Positions 1 through 10,808 of a stretch of DNA of 64,000 nt are shown here, piece after piece. The position numbers were made by a program, and so were the translations under genes. Source of the DNA: Methylocella silvestris BL2. Its GTDB lineage: Bacteria > Pseudomonadota > Alphaproteobacteria > Rhizobiales > Beijerinckiaceae. The notes under the pieces are model-generated. The model did no database searches. It saw nothing but the letters and a program-made list of their open reading frames with translations, and had not been told where the DNA came from. Location: NCBI RefSeq assembly GCF_000021745.1, contig NC_011666.1:1426001-1490000 (forward strand), read 5' to 3'. Every line of letters starts with the position of its first letter. The first letter of the stretch is position 1.

Positions 1-65
1 TCGGTCTCGACGAAATCCCGCAAAGCCGTGTCGACGCTTATCGGTCCGATCTGCGCGTAAGCCAT
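1..65 (-). CDS. N-terminal fragment, possibly malate synthase G
   Basis: An ATG on the minus strand at 65-63 opens a frame that runs off the left edge of the window. Only about 21 residues are visible, beginning MAYAQIGPISVDTALRDFVE. The pattern of a short beta-strand-like start followed by L-x-D-F-V-x-x-E resembles the N-terminus of malate synthase G (condenses glyoxylate and acetyl-CoA to malate) as I remember it. The fragment is too short to prove this. It lies upstream of no other visible gene on its strand except across a 219-base gap to rsmB. Confidence 0.35.
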   Translation of the reverse strand, partial: MAYAQIGPISVDTALRDFVET

Positions 66-284
66 GAGCCTCTCGTTTCCTCGAGTTGAGCGCCCTGCCT
101 CGCACGTCTCGCGGCGGCGTTGCGGTGCGGCGGGACAGGCGCGCGCCGATGCCCTGCGTCCAGAGCGAGAATAAAGCAAGGCAGGCGCCAGCCCTCGCAA
201 ATAGACGCAAGGAAGCGCCCAAGATATAGGCCTTTTGGTCTAATCCTCCGCGCGGAATTTCACCGCGTTAAAAATCCCCCTGCA
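66..284. other. Intergenic region upstream of the truncated gene
   Basis: This holds the promoter region of the leftward truncated gene and the sequence after the rsmB stop. I see no convincing ORF, terminator or RNA gene in it. Confidence 0.5.
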
Positions 285-1577
285 TCAGCCACGCTCTAGC
301 ATGGCGACATAAAATCCATCCGTCCCGCTTGACGCTGGCGAGAGCCGAAGTCCCGGCCCGCGCGTCGAGGCGAAGCCGGAAAGCTCGGGCAGACCGGCGC
401 GCTCCGCCATCGCTTGCGCCGGCACAGGGCGGAACTCAGCGTGTCCGGCAAGAAACGCCGCGACGCGTTCTTCATTCTCGTCCAGCAGCAGCGAGCAGGT
501 GACGTACACAATTCTACCCTGAGGCTTTAGAAAGCGCGAGGCCTCGGCGAGCAGTTGATCCTGCTCGGCCATGCGCAGCTCCAGCGCGCCCGGCCGGATC
601 CGCCATTTGGCGTCTGGGTTGCGCCGCCAGGCGCCGATCCCGGTGCAAGGGGCGTCGATCAACACAAGATCGCAGCGCCCTTCGAGATCGGCAAGAAAAT
701 CCTCGCCCTTGCGCGGAGGGCGAACCTGCACATTGCGCGCGCCGGCCCGTGCGAGCCGGGCATAGATCGGCGCCAGCCGGCGTCCTTCGTCGTCGCTGGC
801 GTAGATCTGCCCCTTGTTCTGCATCATCGCGGCGAGCGCGAGCGCCTTCCCGCCGCCGCCGGCGCAAAGATCAAGCGCCTGCTCGCCGGGCGACGCCGCG
901 CAGAGCAGCGCCGCGAGCTGCGAGCCTTCATCCTGAATTTCGACGCGGCCCCTGATGTAATCCGGCTCGCCGGCCAGGGATGGATTGCGTCCATCCGGGG
1001 TCAGCGGGAGCCGCAGTCCGACCGGCGAAAAGCGCGTCGGCGCCGCGTGAAGGCGGGCAAGACGCGCCAGCGCCTTGTCGCGCTCGCCCTTCAATGTGTT
1101 GACGCGGAGATCGAGCGGCGCGCGTTCGGCGAGCGCGGCGGTCTCCGCGATCAGCCGGTCGCCGAAAGCGGCGGCAAGGGCAGGCTCCAGCCAATCGGGA
1201 AAATCGCCGGCGACATGCGCCGGAGCCCCCTCAAGATCGCCCGTCTTCAGCCGGTCGCGCTCGGCGCTGGTCAGCTGCGCCGGCGTATGGCCTTCCCCCG
1301 TAAACAAAGCCTCGATGGTTTCATCGGACAGGCCACGCGCGAGACGCAGCGCGCCGAGCATGATCCCGCGCGAGGCGCCGTCATCCATAAGGAAGGCGCT
1401 CGAGGCCCGCTTGCGCAGCGCGTCGAACACGAGGGAGGCGATCGCCGAGCGGTCTTTCGACCCCGCGAAACGATGGCCGAGGCCCCAATCCTTCAGGGCG
1501 TCCGAGGCTGGCCGCCGGAGCGTCTCGATATCGTCCAGAATCTCGATCGCCGCGGCGACGCGCGCCCCGGGGATCAT
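285..1577 (-). CDS. rsmB: 16S rRNA (cytosine-5)-methyltransferase, RsmB/NOP2 family
   Basis: About 430 residues. It probably makes m5C in 16S rRNA (position 967 in E. coli) using S-adenosylmethionine. The SAM-binding loop appears as LDLCAGGGGKALALAAMM. The two catalytic-cysteine motifs of the family are present: IDAPCTGIG (motif IV) and VYVTCSLLLDENE (motif VI). The N-terminal third matches the NusB-like RNA-binding region typical of RsmB. The frame is open further upstream to 1727, but the ATG at 1577 gives the usual length and overlaps the stop of the MAPEG gene in an ATGA arrangement, suggesting translational coupling. The recognised C-terminus ends in LERG. Confidence in family is high; the exact target base is inferred from the family. 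Confidence 0.9.
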   Translation of the reverse strand: MIPGARVAAAIEILDDIETLRRPASDALKDWGLGHRFAGSKDRSAIASLVFDALRKRASSAFLMDDGASRGIMLGALRLARGLSDETIEALFTGEGHTPAQLTSAERDRLKTGDLEGAPAHVAGDFPDWLEPALAAAFGDRLIAETAALAERAPLDLRVNTLKGERDKALARLARLHAAPTRFSPVGLRLPLTPDGRNPSLAGEPDYIRGRVEIQDEGSQLAALLCAASPGEQALDLCAGGGGKALALAAMMQNKGQIYASDDEGRRLAPIYARLARAGARNVQVRPPRKGEDFLADLEGRCDLVLIDAPCTGIGAWRRNPDAKWRIRPGALELRMAEQDQLLAEASRFLKPQGRIVYVTCSLLLDENEERVAAFLAGHAEFRPVPAQAMAERAGLPELSGFASTRGPGLRLSPASSGTDGFYVAMLERG

Positions 1578-1963
1578 AGCGGCGCCAAGAGAATGCGGAC
1601 CGCAAAGACAATCCACATGACGGCGAGCGTCACAACGCCAAGCAGCCAGAGCGCGCCCCGGTGCGGCTGACGATTCGACGTCGTGTGAACGCCCGCATGG
1701 GCGAGCCGCGACAACACGAAAATCCACGACATGACGACGAACAGAACATCGGCCTTGCGGGTCAAAATCGCCAGCGGAATGAGCGCGAAAAACAGAACCG
1801 GGATCTCGAACTGGTTGGAAAAGCTATCGGCGATGAGTTTTGCGGGCGCCGGTTCGGACGGGTCCGCGGGCTTGCCGTGACGCGCCGCAATCATCCACAG
1901 GCAGAGCGCAAAGATCAACGCCACCTCGACGAAGACGGGCAGGAGGATGGATTGAATCGACAT
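1574..1963 (-). CDS. MAPEG-family membrane protein
   Basis: A 129-residue integral membrane protein with four predicted hydrophobic segments (roughly residues 5-27, 50-68, 72-88 and 105-127). The central FEIPVLFFALIPLAI stretch and the SRLAHAGVHTTSNRQPHRG segment are typical of bacterial MAPEG proteins (membrane-associated proteins in eicosanoid and glutathione metabolism). Eukaryotic relatives are microsomal glutathione transferases; the bacterial role is mostly unknown. It ends in a 4-base overlap with the rsmB start, so the two are probably co-transcribed, though no functional link is evident. Confidence 0.8.
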   Translation of the reverse strand: MSIQSILLPVFVEVALIFALCLWMIAARHGKPADPSEPAPAKLIADSFSNQFEIPVLFFALIPLAILTRKADVLFVVMSWIFVLSRLAHAGVHTTSNRQPHRGALWLLGVVTLAVMWIVFAVRILLAPL

Positions 1964-1967
1964 GCAT

Positions 1968-2303
1968 TTATGACGTGAAGTGAGCTGGGTCGATTGCAGG
2001 AATATCTAAAGGACCCAGAGGACCCCCGTCGAGCCAAGACTCTGCACTTGACCGATTTGGATCGTTTACCAAGGCAAGTAAGCCATCATTAAATTCCTCA
2101 GGCAGAACGAACCAAGTCGGGTAGCCACTAGATACAGGGTTGCCTAAACGATATTCCGCGTCGCCGTTCCATCGCACCAATAGGACCCGCTTTTTTTTAT
2201 CCCAAATACCGATGGCTAGGGACCAGTCAGGAACAACGTGAATTACGTTCACGTTTTCCAATCTGCTCCTAGGAGATTTAACGCTAAGTGGGTTTATAGC
2301 CAT
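1968..2303 (-). CDS. Low-GC orphan protein, function unknown
   Basis: I do not recognise this 111-residue protein. It starts at an ATG at 2303 preceded by AGGG, and reads MAINPLSVKSPRSRLENVNV at its N-terminus. It has no signal peptide or membrane segment and looks like a small soluble alpha/beta protein with a W-rich core (WSLAIGIW, RWNGDAEYR, YPTWFVLPEE). The frame is open upstream into guaB, but that part reads like an antisense shadow. Two sampled 60-base lines are 45% and 53% GC against about 65% nearby, which suggests recent acquisition. It sits between guaB and the MAPEG gene on the same strand. Confidence 0.6.
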   Translation of the reverse strand: MAINPLSVKSPRSRLENVNVIHVVPDWSLAIGIWDKKKRVLLVRWNGDAEYRLGNPVSSGYPTWFVLPEEFNDGLLALVNDPNRSSAESWLDGGPLGPLDIPAIDPAHFTS

Positions 2304-2340
2304 TTTAACGACCCTAAAGCGTGGATTGTGTTGAGATCGC

Positions 2341-3924
<1,584 letters not shown>

Positions 3925-4019
3925 TCATAGCACGTTGATCGCCGGGCGCAAAGCGAAGCGGGTTTGGCGGCGGCGCGCAAACACGCCTATAAGCGCCACA
4001 AAACCTGCTTCGGAGCCGC

Positions 4020-5438
4020 ATGCCCCGCTACGCCGTCACAGCGCTGATCGTCGCCTGCGCGCTCTTCATGGAGACGCTCGACTCCACCGTCATCGCCACC
4101 TCGCTGCCGGCGATCGCCGCCGATCTCGGCGAAGATCCGATCTCGCTGAAGCTGGCGCTGACCTCCTATCTCGTGTCGCTCGCCGTGTTCATTCCGGCGA
4201 GCGGCTGGGTCGCCGACCGCTATGGCGCGCGGCTGGTGTTCCGGCTGGCGATCGCGATCTTCACGCTCGCCTCGATCGGCTGCGGGCTCGCCGGAACATT
4301 GCCGGAGCTCGTGCTCGGCCGCCTTGCGCAGGGCCTCGGCGGCGCCATGATGGTGCCGGTCGGCCGGCTCTTGCTGATGCGTTCGATCGAACGCGGCGAT
4401 CTTGTGCGCGCGCTCTCCTATCTGACCGTCCCGGCCCTGTTCGGCCCCGTAGTCGGACCCTTGTTCGGCGGCTTCATCACCACCTATTTTCATTGGCGTT
4501 GGATTTTCTGGATCAACGCGCCGATCGGCGTCCTCGGAATCGTCCTCGCCTCGATCTTCGTCGAGGACGTTCGGGAAGAAAATCCCGGCCCACTCGACGT
4601 CCTCGGCTTCATCCTGTCCGGCGTCGGCCTTTCCGCCGTCCTCTTCGGCCTCGCGGCGGCCGGCGGCGGCCTCGCCTCGGAGACCGTGATCGCCGCCCTG
4701 ATCGGCGTCGGGGCCGCGGCGCTCGTCGGCTACCTCGTCCACGCCCGGCGCGCCGCCGCGCCCCTGCTCGACCTCAAGCTCTTGCGGCTGCAAACATTTC
4801 GCGCCAGCGTCCTCGGCGGCGCATTGTTCCGGGTCGGCATCGGCTCGCTGCCGTTTCTGCTGCCGCTGATGCTTCAGGTCGGCTTCGGCTATAGCGCCTT
4901 CCAATCCGGCTCGGTCACCTTCATCGCCTCGGCCGGGGCGCTCTTGATGAAGACGACTGCCGCGCCGATCCTGCGCCGCTTTGGCTTCCGCAGCGTGCTT
5001 GTCCGGGCGGCGCTCGCAAGCGGCCTTCTGCTCATGACTTATGGCTTCTTCACGCCGGCCACTCCGACGTTTTTGATGATGGGCGTCCTGCTCGTCAGCG
5101 GCTTTGTCAATTCGCTCCAGTTCACGGGGCTCAACGCGATCGCCTATGCCGAGATCGACACGGCCGATATGAGCCGGGCGGTCAGCTTCTCCTCGGTAAT
5201 CCAGCAATTGTCGCTGAGCCTTGGCATCGCCGCCGGCGCCGCGGCGCTGCAGGGCTGGGCCCATCTTCATCCGGGCGCCGGGGTATTTTCGCCGGGGAGC
5301 TTCACCTTCGCCTTTTTGATGATGGGCCTGCTTGGCGTCGCCTCGGCGGCGGTTTTCATCCGCCTGCCGGCGGATGCGGGCGCTGAACTCAACACGCGGC
5401 CGTCGCGCTCGGGCGGCGACGCGGAGACCGCGCATTGA
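4020..5438 (+). CDS. MFS drug/solute exporter, DHA2-like (14-TM) type
   Basis: A 472-residue polytopic inner-membrane protein of the major facilitator superfamily. The start MPRYAVTALIVACALFMETL and the D-S-T-V-I-A-T-S-L-P motif in helix 1 are the hallmark of the EmrB/QacA (DHA2) exporters. WVADRYGARLVF is the loop 2-3 motif A, and the segment FGPVVGPLFGGFI resembles the motif C antiporter signature. Proton-driven efflux of hydrophobic compounds is the family role; the substrate cannot be told from sequence. No EmrA-type partner or regulator is adjacent. It converges on rlmE with only four bases between stop codons. Confidence 0.9.
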   Translation: MPRYAVTALIVACALFMETLDSTVIATSLPAIAADLGEDPISLKLALTSYLVSLAVFIPASGWVADRYGARLVFRLAIAIFTLASIGCGLAGTLPELVLGRLAQGLGGAMMVPVGRLLLMRSIERGDLVRALSYLTVPALFGPVVGPLFGGFITTYFHWRWIFWINAPIGVLGIVLASIFVEDVREENPGPLDVLGFILSGVGLSAVLFGLAAAGGGLASETVIAALIGVGAAALVGYLVHARRAAAPLLDLKLLRLQTFRASVLGGALFRVGIGSLPFLLPLMLQVGFGYSAFQSGSVTFIASAGALLMKTTAAPILRRFGFRSVLVRAALASGLLLMTYGFFTPATPTFLMMGVLLVSGFVNSLQFTGLNAIAYAEIDTADMSRAVSFSSVIQQLSLSLGIAAGAAALQGWAHLHPGAGVFSPGSFTFAFLMMGLLGVASAAVFIRLPADAGAELNTRPSRSGGDAETAH

Positions 5439-5442
5439 CGTC

Positions 5443-6156
5443 TTATGACGCGTGGCCGCGAAATCCCGTCGCCAGCACATAAAGCTCCGAGGAATCGGCC
5501 CGGCTCGCCTGCGGCTTGACGTGGCGCACGACGGCGAAATCGCGCTTCAGCTTCGCGAGAAGCACATTCTCCGTGCCGCCCTGAAGCACTTTCGCCAGAA
5601 AGGCGCCGCCGGGGGCGAGCGCCTCGCAGGCGAAATCGCCAGCGAGCTCGACCAGCCCGACAATGCGCAGATGGTCGGTTTTCTTATGGCCGGTGGCGTT
5701 CGCGGCCATGTCCGACAGCACGACGTCGGCCTTGCCCCCCAGCCACTCGGTCAGCAGGCGGGGCGCCTCGGGTTCAAGAAAATCCATCACCTTGAATTCG
5801 GCGCCGGGCAGCGTCTCGATCGGCAATAGGTCGATGCCGATGATTCGAGCCCTGCCGGTTTGTCCCTCGCCCTGGGCGGCCCCGGTCCGGACGGCTGCGA
5901 CCTGCGACCAGCCGCCTGGCGCAGCGCCAAGATCGATGATTTTCTGACCCGGTCTTAGAAAATGGAAGCGGTCGTCGATCTCAATGAGCTTATAGGCGGC
6001 GCGGGAGCGAAACCCCTCGCGCTTGGCCTGCGCCACATAGGGATCGTTCAATTGCCGCTGCAGCCAGAGCGTCGAGGACAGGGTGCGCTTGCGCGCGGTC
6101 TTCACGCGGGTTTTGAGGGACCGTCCGCCTTCGCGGCCCGAACTTGCGCCGCTCAT
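5443..6156 (-). CDS. rlmE: 23S rRNA (uridine-2'-O)-methyltransferase RlmE (FtsJ/RrmJ)
   Basis: A 237-residue SAM-dependent enzyme that methylates the ribose of a 23S rRNA A-loop uridine (U2552 in E. coli). The Arg/Lys-rich N-terminus and FRSRAAYKL carry the first lysine of the K-D-K-E catalytic tetrad. The SAM motif is [14 protein letters not shown] (about residues 73-86), followed by [11 protein letters not shown] with the catalytic Asp and [11 protein letters not shown] with the second Lys. Its ATG overlaps the stop of the Ppx/GppA gene by four bases, an arrangement common in alphaproteobacteria, so the pair is likely one operon. Confidence 0.95.
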   Translation of the reverse strand: MSGASSGREGGRSLKTRVKTARKRTLSSTLWLQRQLNDPYVAQAKREGFRSRAAYKLIEIDDRFHFLRPGQKIIDLGAAPGGWSQVAAVRTGAAQGEGQTGRARIIGIDLLPIETLPGAEFKVMDFLEPEAPRLLTEWLGGKADVVLSDMAANATGHKKTDHLRIVGLVELAGDFACEALAPGGAFLAKVLQGGTENVLLAKLKRDFAVVRHVKPQASRADSSELYVLATGFRGHAS

Positions 6157-7322
6157 CCGGCGGCCCGCTCGACCGCCCGGTCGCGGGCCAGATCCTCATC
6201 GATCAATTGCATCAAAATGCCTTCGCGCAAGCCGCGGTCTGCGATGCGCACCCGCTCGGCCGGAAAGGAGCGCCGGATCGCTTCGAGAATGGCGCAGCCA
6301 GCGAGCACCAGATCGGCGCGGCCGACGCCGATGCAGCCGTTCATGGCGCGCTCGTCATAGGTCATGTTGCGCAGAGAGGCGATGGCGCCGCTGACCTCCT
6401 CGCTCGACATCCACAGGCCGTCGACCCGGCGGCGATCATAGCGCGACAGACCGAGGAAGACGCCGGCGATGGTCGTCACGGTGCCCGACGTGCCGAGCAG
6501 ATGAAACCGGCCGCAGCGTTGCTCCGCTCCCACCATCGCGACGAAATCCTGCAATTCGCCGGAGACATGTTCGACCATGGCGTCAAAGGTCGCCCCGGAG
6601 ACATTGAGGCCGCCGAACCGCTCGGCCAGAGTGACGACGCCGAGTTTCAGCGAGACCCAGAAGCGCACCCGTTCGCGCAGCGGCGTTTCGGCTGGCTTGT
6701 CGGCCGACGCATCGCCGCGACAGGCCTGCCCGAGCCAGACGATTTCGGACGAGCCGCCGCCGATATCGAACAGCACGACGCTGGCGGCCGCAGCGTCGGC
6801 GAGCGAAGCCGAACCCGCAGCGGCGAGATGGGCCTCCGTCTCGCGATCGACAATTTCGAGGTCGAGCCCCGTTTCGAGGCGCGCGCGGCGCAGGAAATCG
6901 GCTCCGTTCTGCGCCGCGCGGCAGGCTTCGGTCGCGATCAGCCGGGCGCGGGTCACGCCGCGCGCCAGCATCTTCTGCCGGCAGATATCGAGAGCGTCGA
7001 TTGTCCGCTCGATCGCGTCGGCGCTGAGCCGGCCGCTAACCGACAGCCCTTCTCCGAGCCTCACGATGCGGGAGAAGGAATCGATCACGCGAAATCCGGC
7101 GTCGCCATGCTTCGACGGCAGCGGCCGGGCGATCAGGAGGCGGCAATTATTGGTGCCGAGATCAAGCGCGGCGTAGACATGGCCGTCTCTCTCGCGCCGC
7201 TTGGCGCAAGGCTCGGGCGCATGGTCCTCGCGCGGCGGGCGGCAATCCTCACCCCGCAAAGCCGAGTCCGCCGCGGCGTCGATGCGCGAAAAATCCGGGT
7301 CGGCGCGATCTCCTGCTCTCAC
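6153..7322 (-). CDS. Ppx/GppA-family exopolyphosphatase or pppGpp phosphatase
   Basis: A protein of about 389 residues in the ASKHA phosphatase fold. [16 protein letters not shown] is the phosphate 1 motif, RLGEGL follows, and [12 protein letters not shown] is the phosphate 2 motif; EAHLAAAG carries the conserved acidic residue. Family members hydrolyse polyphosphate or convert pppGpp to ppGpp, and the sequence alone does not decide which. I chose the GTG at 7322 because GGGAG lies ten bases upstream; the frame is also open to a TTG at 7370. It is followed immediately by rlmE. Confidence 0.85.
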   Translation of the reverse strand: MRAGDRADPDFSRIDAAADSALRGEDCRPPREDHAPEPCAKRRERDGHVYAALDLGTNNCRLLIARPLPSKHGDAGFRVIDSFSRIVRLGEGLSVSGRLSADAIERTIDALDICRQKMLARGVTRARLIATEACRAAQNGADFLRRARLETGLDLEIVDRETEAHLAAAGSASLADAAAASVVLFDIGGGSSEIVWLGQACRGDASADKPAETPLRERVRFWVSLKLGVVTLAERFGGLNVSGATFDAMVEHVSGELQDFVAMVGAEQRCGRFHLLGTSGTVTTIAGVFLGLSRYDRRRVDGLWMSSEEVSGAIASLRNMTYDERAMNGCIGVGRADLVLAGCAILEAIRRSFPAERVRIADRGLREGILMQLIDEDLARDRAVERAAG

Positions 7323-7496
7323 TACGCGCTCCCATGCGCCATCCGCGCAATCTCTACGCCGGAACGACAAGGGCGGCTCCGTTGCATAATTCCCACTGTA
7401 ACAATCGCTTGATCAAACGCCAAGCGCCGTCATTTCCGAGGCAATTGCGCCTTTTGCGGGCGCCGCTCAGCAATGACGGAGCTTGGCGGCTCCTCA

Positions 7497-9971
7497 TCAG
7501 TGATTTTCCTCGCCTGGCTTGGCCGGAGGTTTGCCGGCCGGCTTGCCCTGCTGCTGCATTTGTTGCGGCTGCGGCCTTGGCTGCTGCATTTGTTGCGGTT
7601 GAGGCCTCGGCTGCTGCTGCATTTGCTGAGGCTGGGGCCTCGGCTGCTGCATTTGCTGAGGTTGGGGCCTCGGTTGCTGCATCTGTTGAGGTTGGGGCCT
7701 CGGCTGCTGCATCTGCTGAGGTTGGGGCCTCGGCTGCTGCATCTGTTGAGGCTGAGGCCTCGGCTGCTGCATCTGCTGCGGAGCAGGCTGCGGTCGGGCC
7801 GCCGGCGGCCTTTCCATGGGCGGCGCCTGAGGCCTTTGCGCGGGCGGCGCGAGCCGGTCCCCGGGCTCCGTAGCGGGCCGTCCCGGTCTTGGCGCCCCGC
7901 CGGGCCTCGGGGCAGCAGGAACCGCATCGGAAGGCGCCGGCTGCAGAACCGCCGGGGGCTGGCCGGGGCGCCGTTGCGGACGCCCGCCGCCCCTTGGAGC
8001 TGCGCCGACGGGATTCGGCTCTGCGCCGATAGCGCCCGGCGAAGCGCCAACGGCGCCCGGCTTCACCGCGCCGCCTGGACCCCGCGGCTTGTGACCGCCC
8101 GCGGGCAGCGGAGGCAGATTATTTCCTGCCGGCAAGGCATGATCGGGCGGCGTCGCTGCGCCCCCCGGCGCTGAAACCGCCGCGCCCGGCGATCCCGGGG
8201 GAGTTGGAGCCAGCGGGCCGCCGGGAGCGGCGCCCGGCTGACCGTGGCGCCCTCGCTTTCCAGGACCGCCCTGCCCCGGCTGTCCGGGGACGGATTGGCC
8301 TGGGATGGGTTGACTTGAGATGGGTTGACCTGGCGCAGGCTGGCTTTGAACTGGAGCGCCGGGACCAGGCGGCTGATGCGGGCCGCCGGGACCCGGCAAG
8401 CCATGGATCGGCGGCCCTCCTTGACCGGGACGACCCGGCGCCGGCTGGCCGGGCAGCGGTTGAGCAGGCAGGGGTCGACCAGGCAGCGGTTGGCCGGGCG
8501 CCGGCTGCGCGGGCTGGCCCGGTTGACCCCCCGGTCCTCCCGCCTGCCCTCCACCCGGTCCTCCCGCGCCTCCAAATCCCGCGCCGCCCTGCCGATGACC
8601 GAAATCCGGCTGATCGAAGCGCCCGGCCGGACCGTTGTAGCGTCCGAACGGAATGGGAATCGGAATGGGAATCGGCAGGAATCCGAAGCCCTGCGGCGGG
8701 GGCGGCGGCGGCAGGCTGATGAATTCGACCGGCGGCGGCGGCAGAAAATAGAGCGGCGGCGGCGGAGGCGGTGGATAGCCGGCGTCAAAGATCACCACCG
8801 GACCATCGATGATCTCATATTCGATCGGAGGCGGCGGCGGCAGTCCGCCGAAATCATAGACGTCGAAGGCCGGCGGCGGCTCGACGGGCGCGGCGATGAT
8901 CGAGAGCCTGCGCCGCGCGTCATAATAATGCGGGCCTTTCGGATAGCGTTGCATGTAGCTCCAATAGGCGTCGGCCGAATTGGCGGACACCGCGCGCCGC
9001 CAGGTGATCGCCTCACGCCGCGCCGCGACCAGCGCGCGTACCCGGCGGGCCAGCGGGTCCTTCGGATAAAGGCTCAGGAATTCCTGGTATCCGTCAATCG
9101 TATCGCGTTCGAGCGCCGCGGCGTAAGCCTCGCCCGGCGTCGGAAAAGAGCGCATCGGGCGCGCCTGAAGCGCCGCGTAATTTTCCGCAACCGGCGGGGC
9201 GTTCGGCGCGCCTTCCAGCAAAATCAGCGGCGGCGAAATATTCGCGGCGTCCCAGGGCGCGAACGCCCCCTTTGTCACCTCGTTGACGCGCAGCCGGACC
9301 TGCGAAAAGACGACGTCGATCGGCGCGCCGCCCTGCCGCAGCAATTCCGACAGCGCCTGTGCATAGGCGCCATAGGGCCCCGGCTCGTCCGGCGCGATCG
9401 TGCCGGGCGCGGCGTTGAAGGCGTAGAGCGCGCCGGGGTCGGCGTCGACGAGAGCAAGGCCGCCTGCGATGTGTCCGCCGGCGGCGTAGGAATTGGCGCG
9501 GGCCGCGTCGAGCACGACAATGCGGGCGCGCAGCGGCAGGCTGGCAAGCCCGCGCGTCAGGTCCGAGACCCGGACCGCCTGCAACGCCGCATCGCCCTCG
9601 CGCGAAATCACGGCGTCGATCGGGACGAAATAGTTTTCGCCTTCATATTGAAGGCCTCGACCGGCGAGATAGACGAAGACGATGGCGTTCGGCCCCGCCT
9701 GACTCGCCTTTTCGAGAAAGTCGCGAAAGGCGCGACGCAGCGATTCCTGGTCGAGATTGGCGGCGCCCGTGACATCGAAACCGGCGCCGCGCAGAGTTTC
9801 GGCGACAAGCCCCGCGTCATTGGCCGCGGTCGCGAGCGGCGCGGCATATTGGGCGTTGCCGATGACGAGCGCCAGCCGCGCGCCCCCGCTCTGGGCTCGC
9901 GCCGGCCTGGCGGGGCCAAGGCAAAGCGTCAAAGCGGCTACAAGGAGTCCCGTCAGGACGGATCTGAGCAT
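7497..9971 (-). CDS. Secreted caspase-fold pseudoenzyme with proline/glutamine-rich tail
   Basis: An 824-residue protein from the ATG at 9971 (GGGAAAG upstream). A signal peptide occupies residues 1-26. Residues 30-240 match the peptidase C14 (caspase p20) fold: RLALVIGNAQYAAPL, NDA at 51-53, and the two catalytic segments. The usual catalytic histidine segment (S-G-H-G) reads A-G-R-G with Arg105, and the usual D-A-C-R segment reads D-A-A-R with Ala157. Both catalytic residues are therefore absent, which I checked in the DNA. A middle region has an SLYPKDPLARR-type helical repeat. From about residue 390 to the end the protein is Pro/Gly-rich and ends in QPQQMQQPRP repeats. Likely an exported scaffold or pseudoprotease; role unknown. 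Confidence 0.8.
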   Translation of the reverse strand: MLRSVLTGLLVAALTLCLGPARPARAQSGGARLALVIGNAQYAAPLATAANDAGLVAETLRGAGFDVTGAANLDQESLRRAFRDFLEKASQAGPNAIVFVYLAGRGLQYEGENYFVPIDAVISREGDAALQAVRVSDLTRGLASLPLRARIVVLDAARANSYAAGGHIAGGLALVDADPGALYAFNAAPGTIAPDEPGPYGAYAQALSELLRQGGAPIDVVFSQVRLRVNEVTKGAFAPWDAANISPPLILLEGAPNAPPVAENYAALQARPMRSFPTPGEAYAAALERDTIDGYQEFLSLYPKDPLARRVRALVAARREAITWRRAVSANSADAYWSYMQRYPKGPHYYDARRRLSIIAAPVEPPPAFDVYDFGGLPPPPPIEYEIIDGPVVIFDAGYPPPPPPPLYFLPPPPVEFISLPPPPPPQGFGFLPIPIPIPIPFGRYNGPAGRFDQPDFGHRQGGAGFGGAGGPGGGQAGGPGGQPGQPAQPAPGQPLPGRPLPAQPLPGQPAPGRPGQGGPPIHGLPGPGGPHQPPGPGAPVQSQPAPGQPISSQPIPGQSVPGQPGQGGPGKRGRHGQPGAAPGGPLAPTPPGSPGAAVSAPGGAATPPDHALPAGNNLPPLPAGGHKPRGPGGAVKPGAVGASPGAIGAEPNPVGAAPRGGGRPQRRPGQPPAVLQPAPSDAVPAAPRPGGAPRPGRPATEPGDRLAPPAQRPQAPPMERPPAARPQPAPQQMQQPRPQPQQMQQPRPQPQQMQQPRPQPQQMQQPRPQPQQMQQPRPQPQQMQQQPRPQPQQMQQPRPQPQQMQQQGKPAGKPPAKPGEENH
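7551..7793 (-). repeat. Eight tandem 30-bp coding repeats (QPQQMQQPRP)
   Basis: Eight head-to-tail units of 30 bases (one of 33) begin with CTGCTGCAT or TTGCTGCAT on the plus strand. Each encodes a decapeptide close to QPQQMQQPRP in the minus-strand pseudocaspase gene. One unit carries an extra Gln codon. Units differ at a few synonymous positions, so the array is not brand new, but it is the kind of tract that expands and contracts by slippage. Confidence 0.95.
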
Positions 9972-10166
9972 TGGCTTTCCCAAGGAAAGAGGTTCGCGGC
10001 GGGTCTTAACTATTGGCGCCTTCGCTGCAGGAGCGCCATTCGTCGATACTACAGAATCAAGGACTTTCGGCCTCTTGCTCCGGCCTTCGTTAGAAAGAAG
10101 CATTGCGGCTGAACATTGGCTGAATGCGCAGGACAGATTATGCGTCTGGAAAGTCCTGCGGCGCCG

Positions 10167-10808
10167 TCACGCGATCAACCGCGCAACTTCCTCGCGCAGG
10201 GCCGGCAGAACCTCTGCGTCGAACCAGGGATTGCGCTTCAGCCAACCGCTATTGCGCCAGGACGGATGCGGCAGGGCGATGATTTTTGGCGCGGACCCGG
10301 CGAACTCGCGCCAGCGGCGCACGATCTCGTCGAGCCGGGCTCCCTTGGGCAAGGGACGGCCAAGACGCGCAAAGTGGTAATCCTGCGCATAGCGGCCGAT
10401 CGCCAGCACGCAATCGACCTGCCCCATCGCCGCGAACAATTCGTCGTGCCAGAGCGCGCGGCATTCCGGGCGCGGCGGCAGATCGCTGCGGGCCGGCCCA
10501 TGGCCGGGAAAGCAAAAGCCCATCGGCGCGATCGCGATGCGGCTCTCGTCATAGAAGGCGTCGCGCGACACATTCATCCATAGTCGCAGGCGGTCGCCCG
10601 AGGCGTCGTTGAAGGGCAGGCCGCTTTGATGCACGCGAATGCCCGGCGCCTGGCTCGCGATCAGAAGCCGCGCCGAGCCGGAGACCCGCAGAACTGGCCG
10701 CGGTTCATGCGGCAGCACGGCGCCCCGCGGCGAATCAAGGCATAGCCGACACGCTCTGATTCGCTGCGCGATCGCTGAGAGGCTCGAGGCAGAAGATTTG
10801 TCCGTCAT
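10167..10808 (-). CDS. Uracil-DNA glycosylase family protein
   Basis: A 213-residue member of the UDG superfamily. RLLIASQAPGIRVHQSGLPFNDASGDRLR corresponds to the motif 1 region of family 4/5-like enzymes (G-x-x-P-G), and IIALPHPSWRNSGW is the motif 2 region with the conserved H-P-S. The N-terminal C-x-x-C (CRLC) is present but the full four-cysteine iron-sulfur set is not evident. It could excise uracil from DNA or be an uncharacterised relative. Its ATG at 10808 lies inside the end of the MBL gene (74-base overlap), with GGAGGGG further upstream. Confidence 0.75.
   Translation of the reverse strand: MTDKSSASSLSAIAQRIRACRLCLDSPRGAVLPHEPRPVLRVSGSARLLIASQAPGIRVHQSGLPFNDASGDRLRLWMNVSRDAFYDESRIAIAPMGFCFPGHGPARSDLPPRPECRALWHDELFAAMGQVDCVLAIGRYAQDYHFARLGRPLPKGARLDEIVRRWREFAGSAPKIIALPHPSWRNSGWLKRNPWFDAEVLPALREEVARLIA

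Noticed and set aside
7551-7793. CRISPR-like regular repeats
   Set aside because: The units are directly adjacent with no unique spacers and encode an in-frame decapeptide repeat.
8325-10112. Plus-strand open frame opposite the pseudocaspase gene
   Set aside because: Arg-rich composition, no domain; the minus strand has a signal peptide and caspase-fold motifs.
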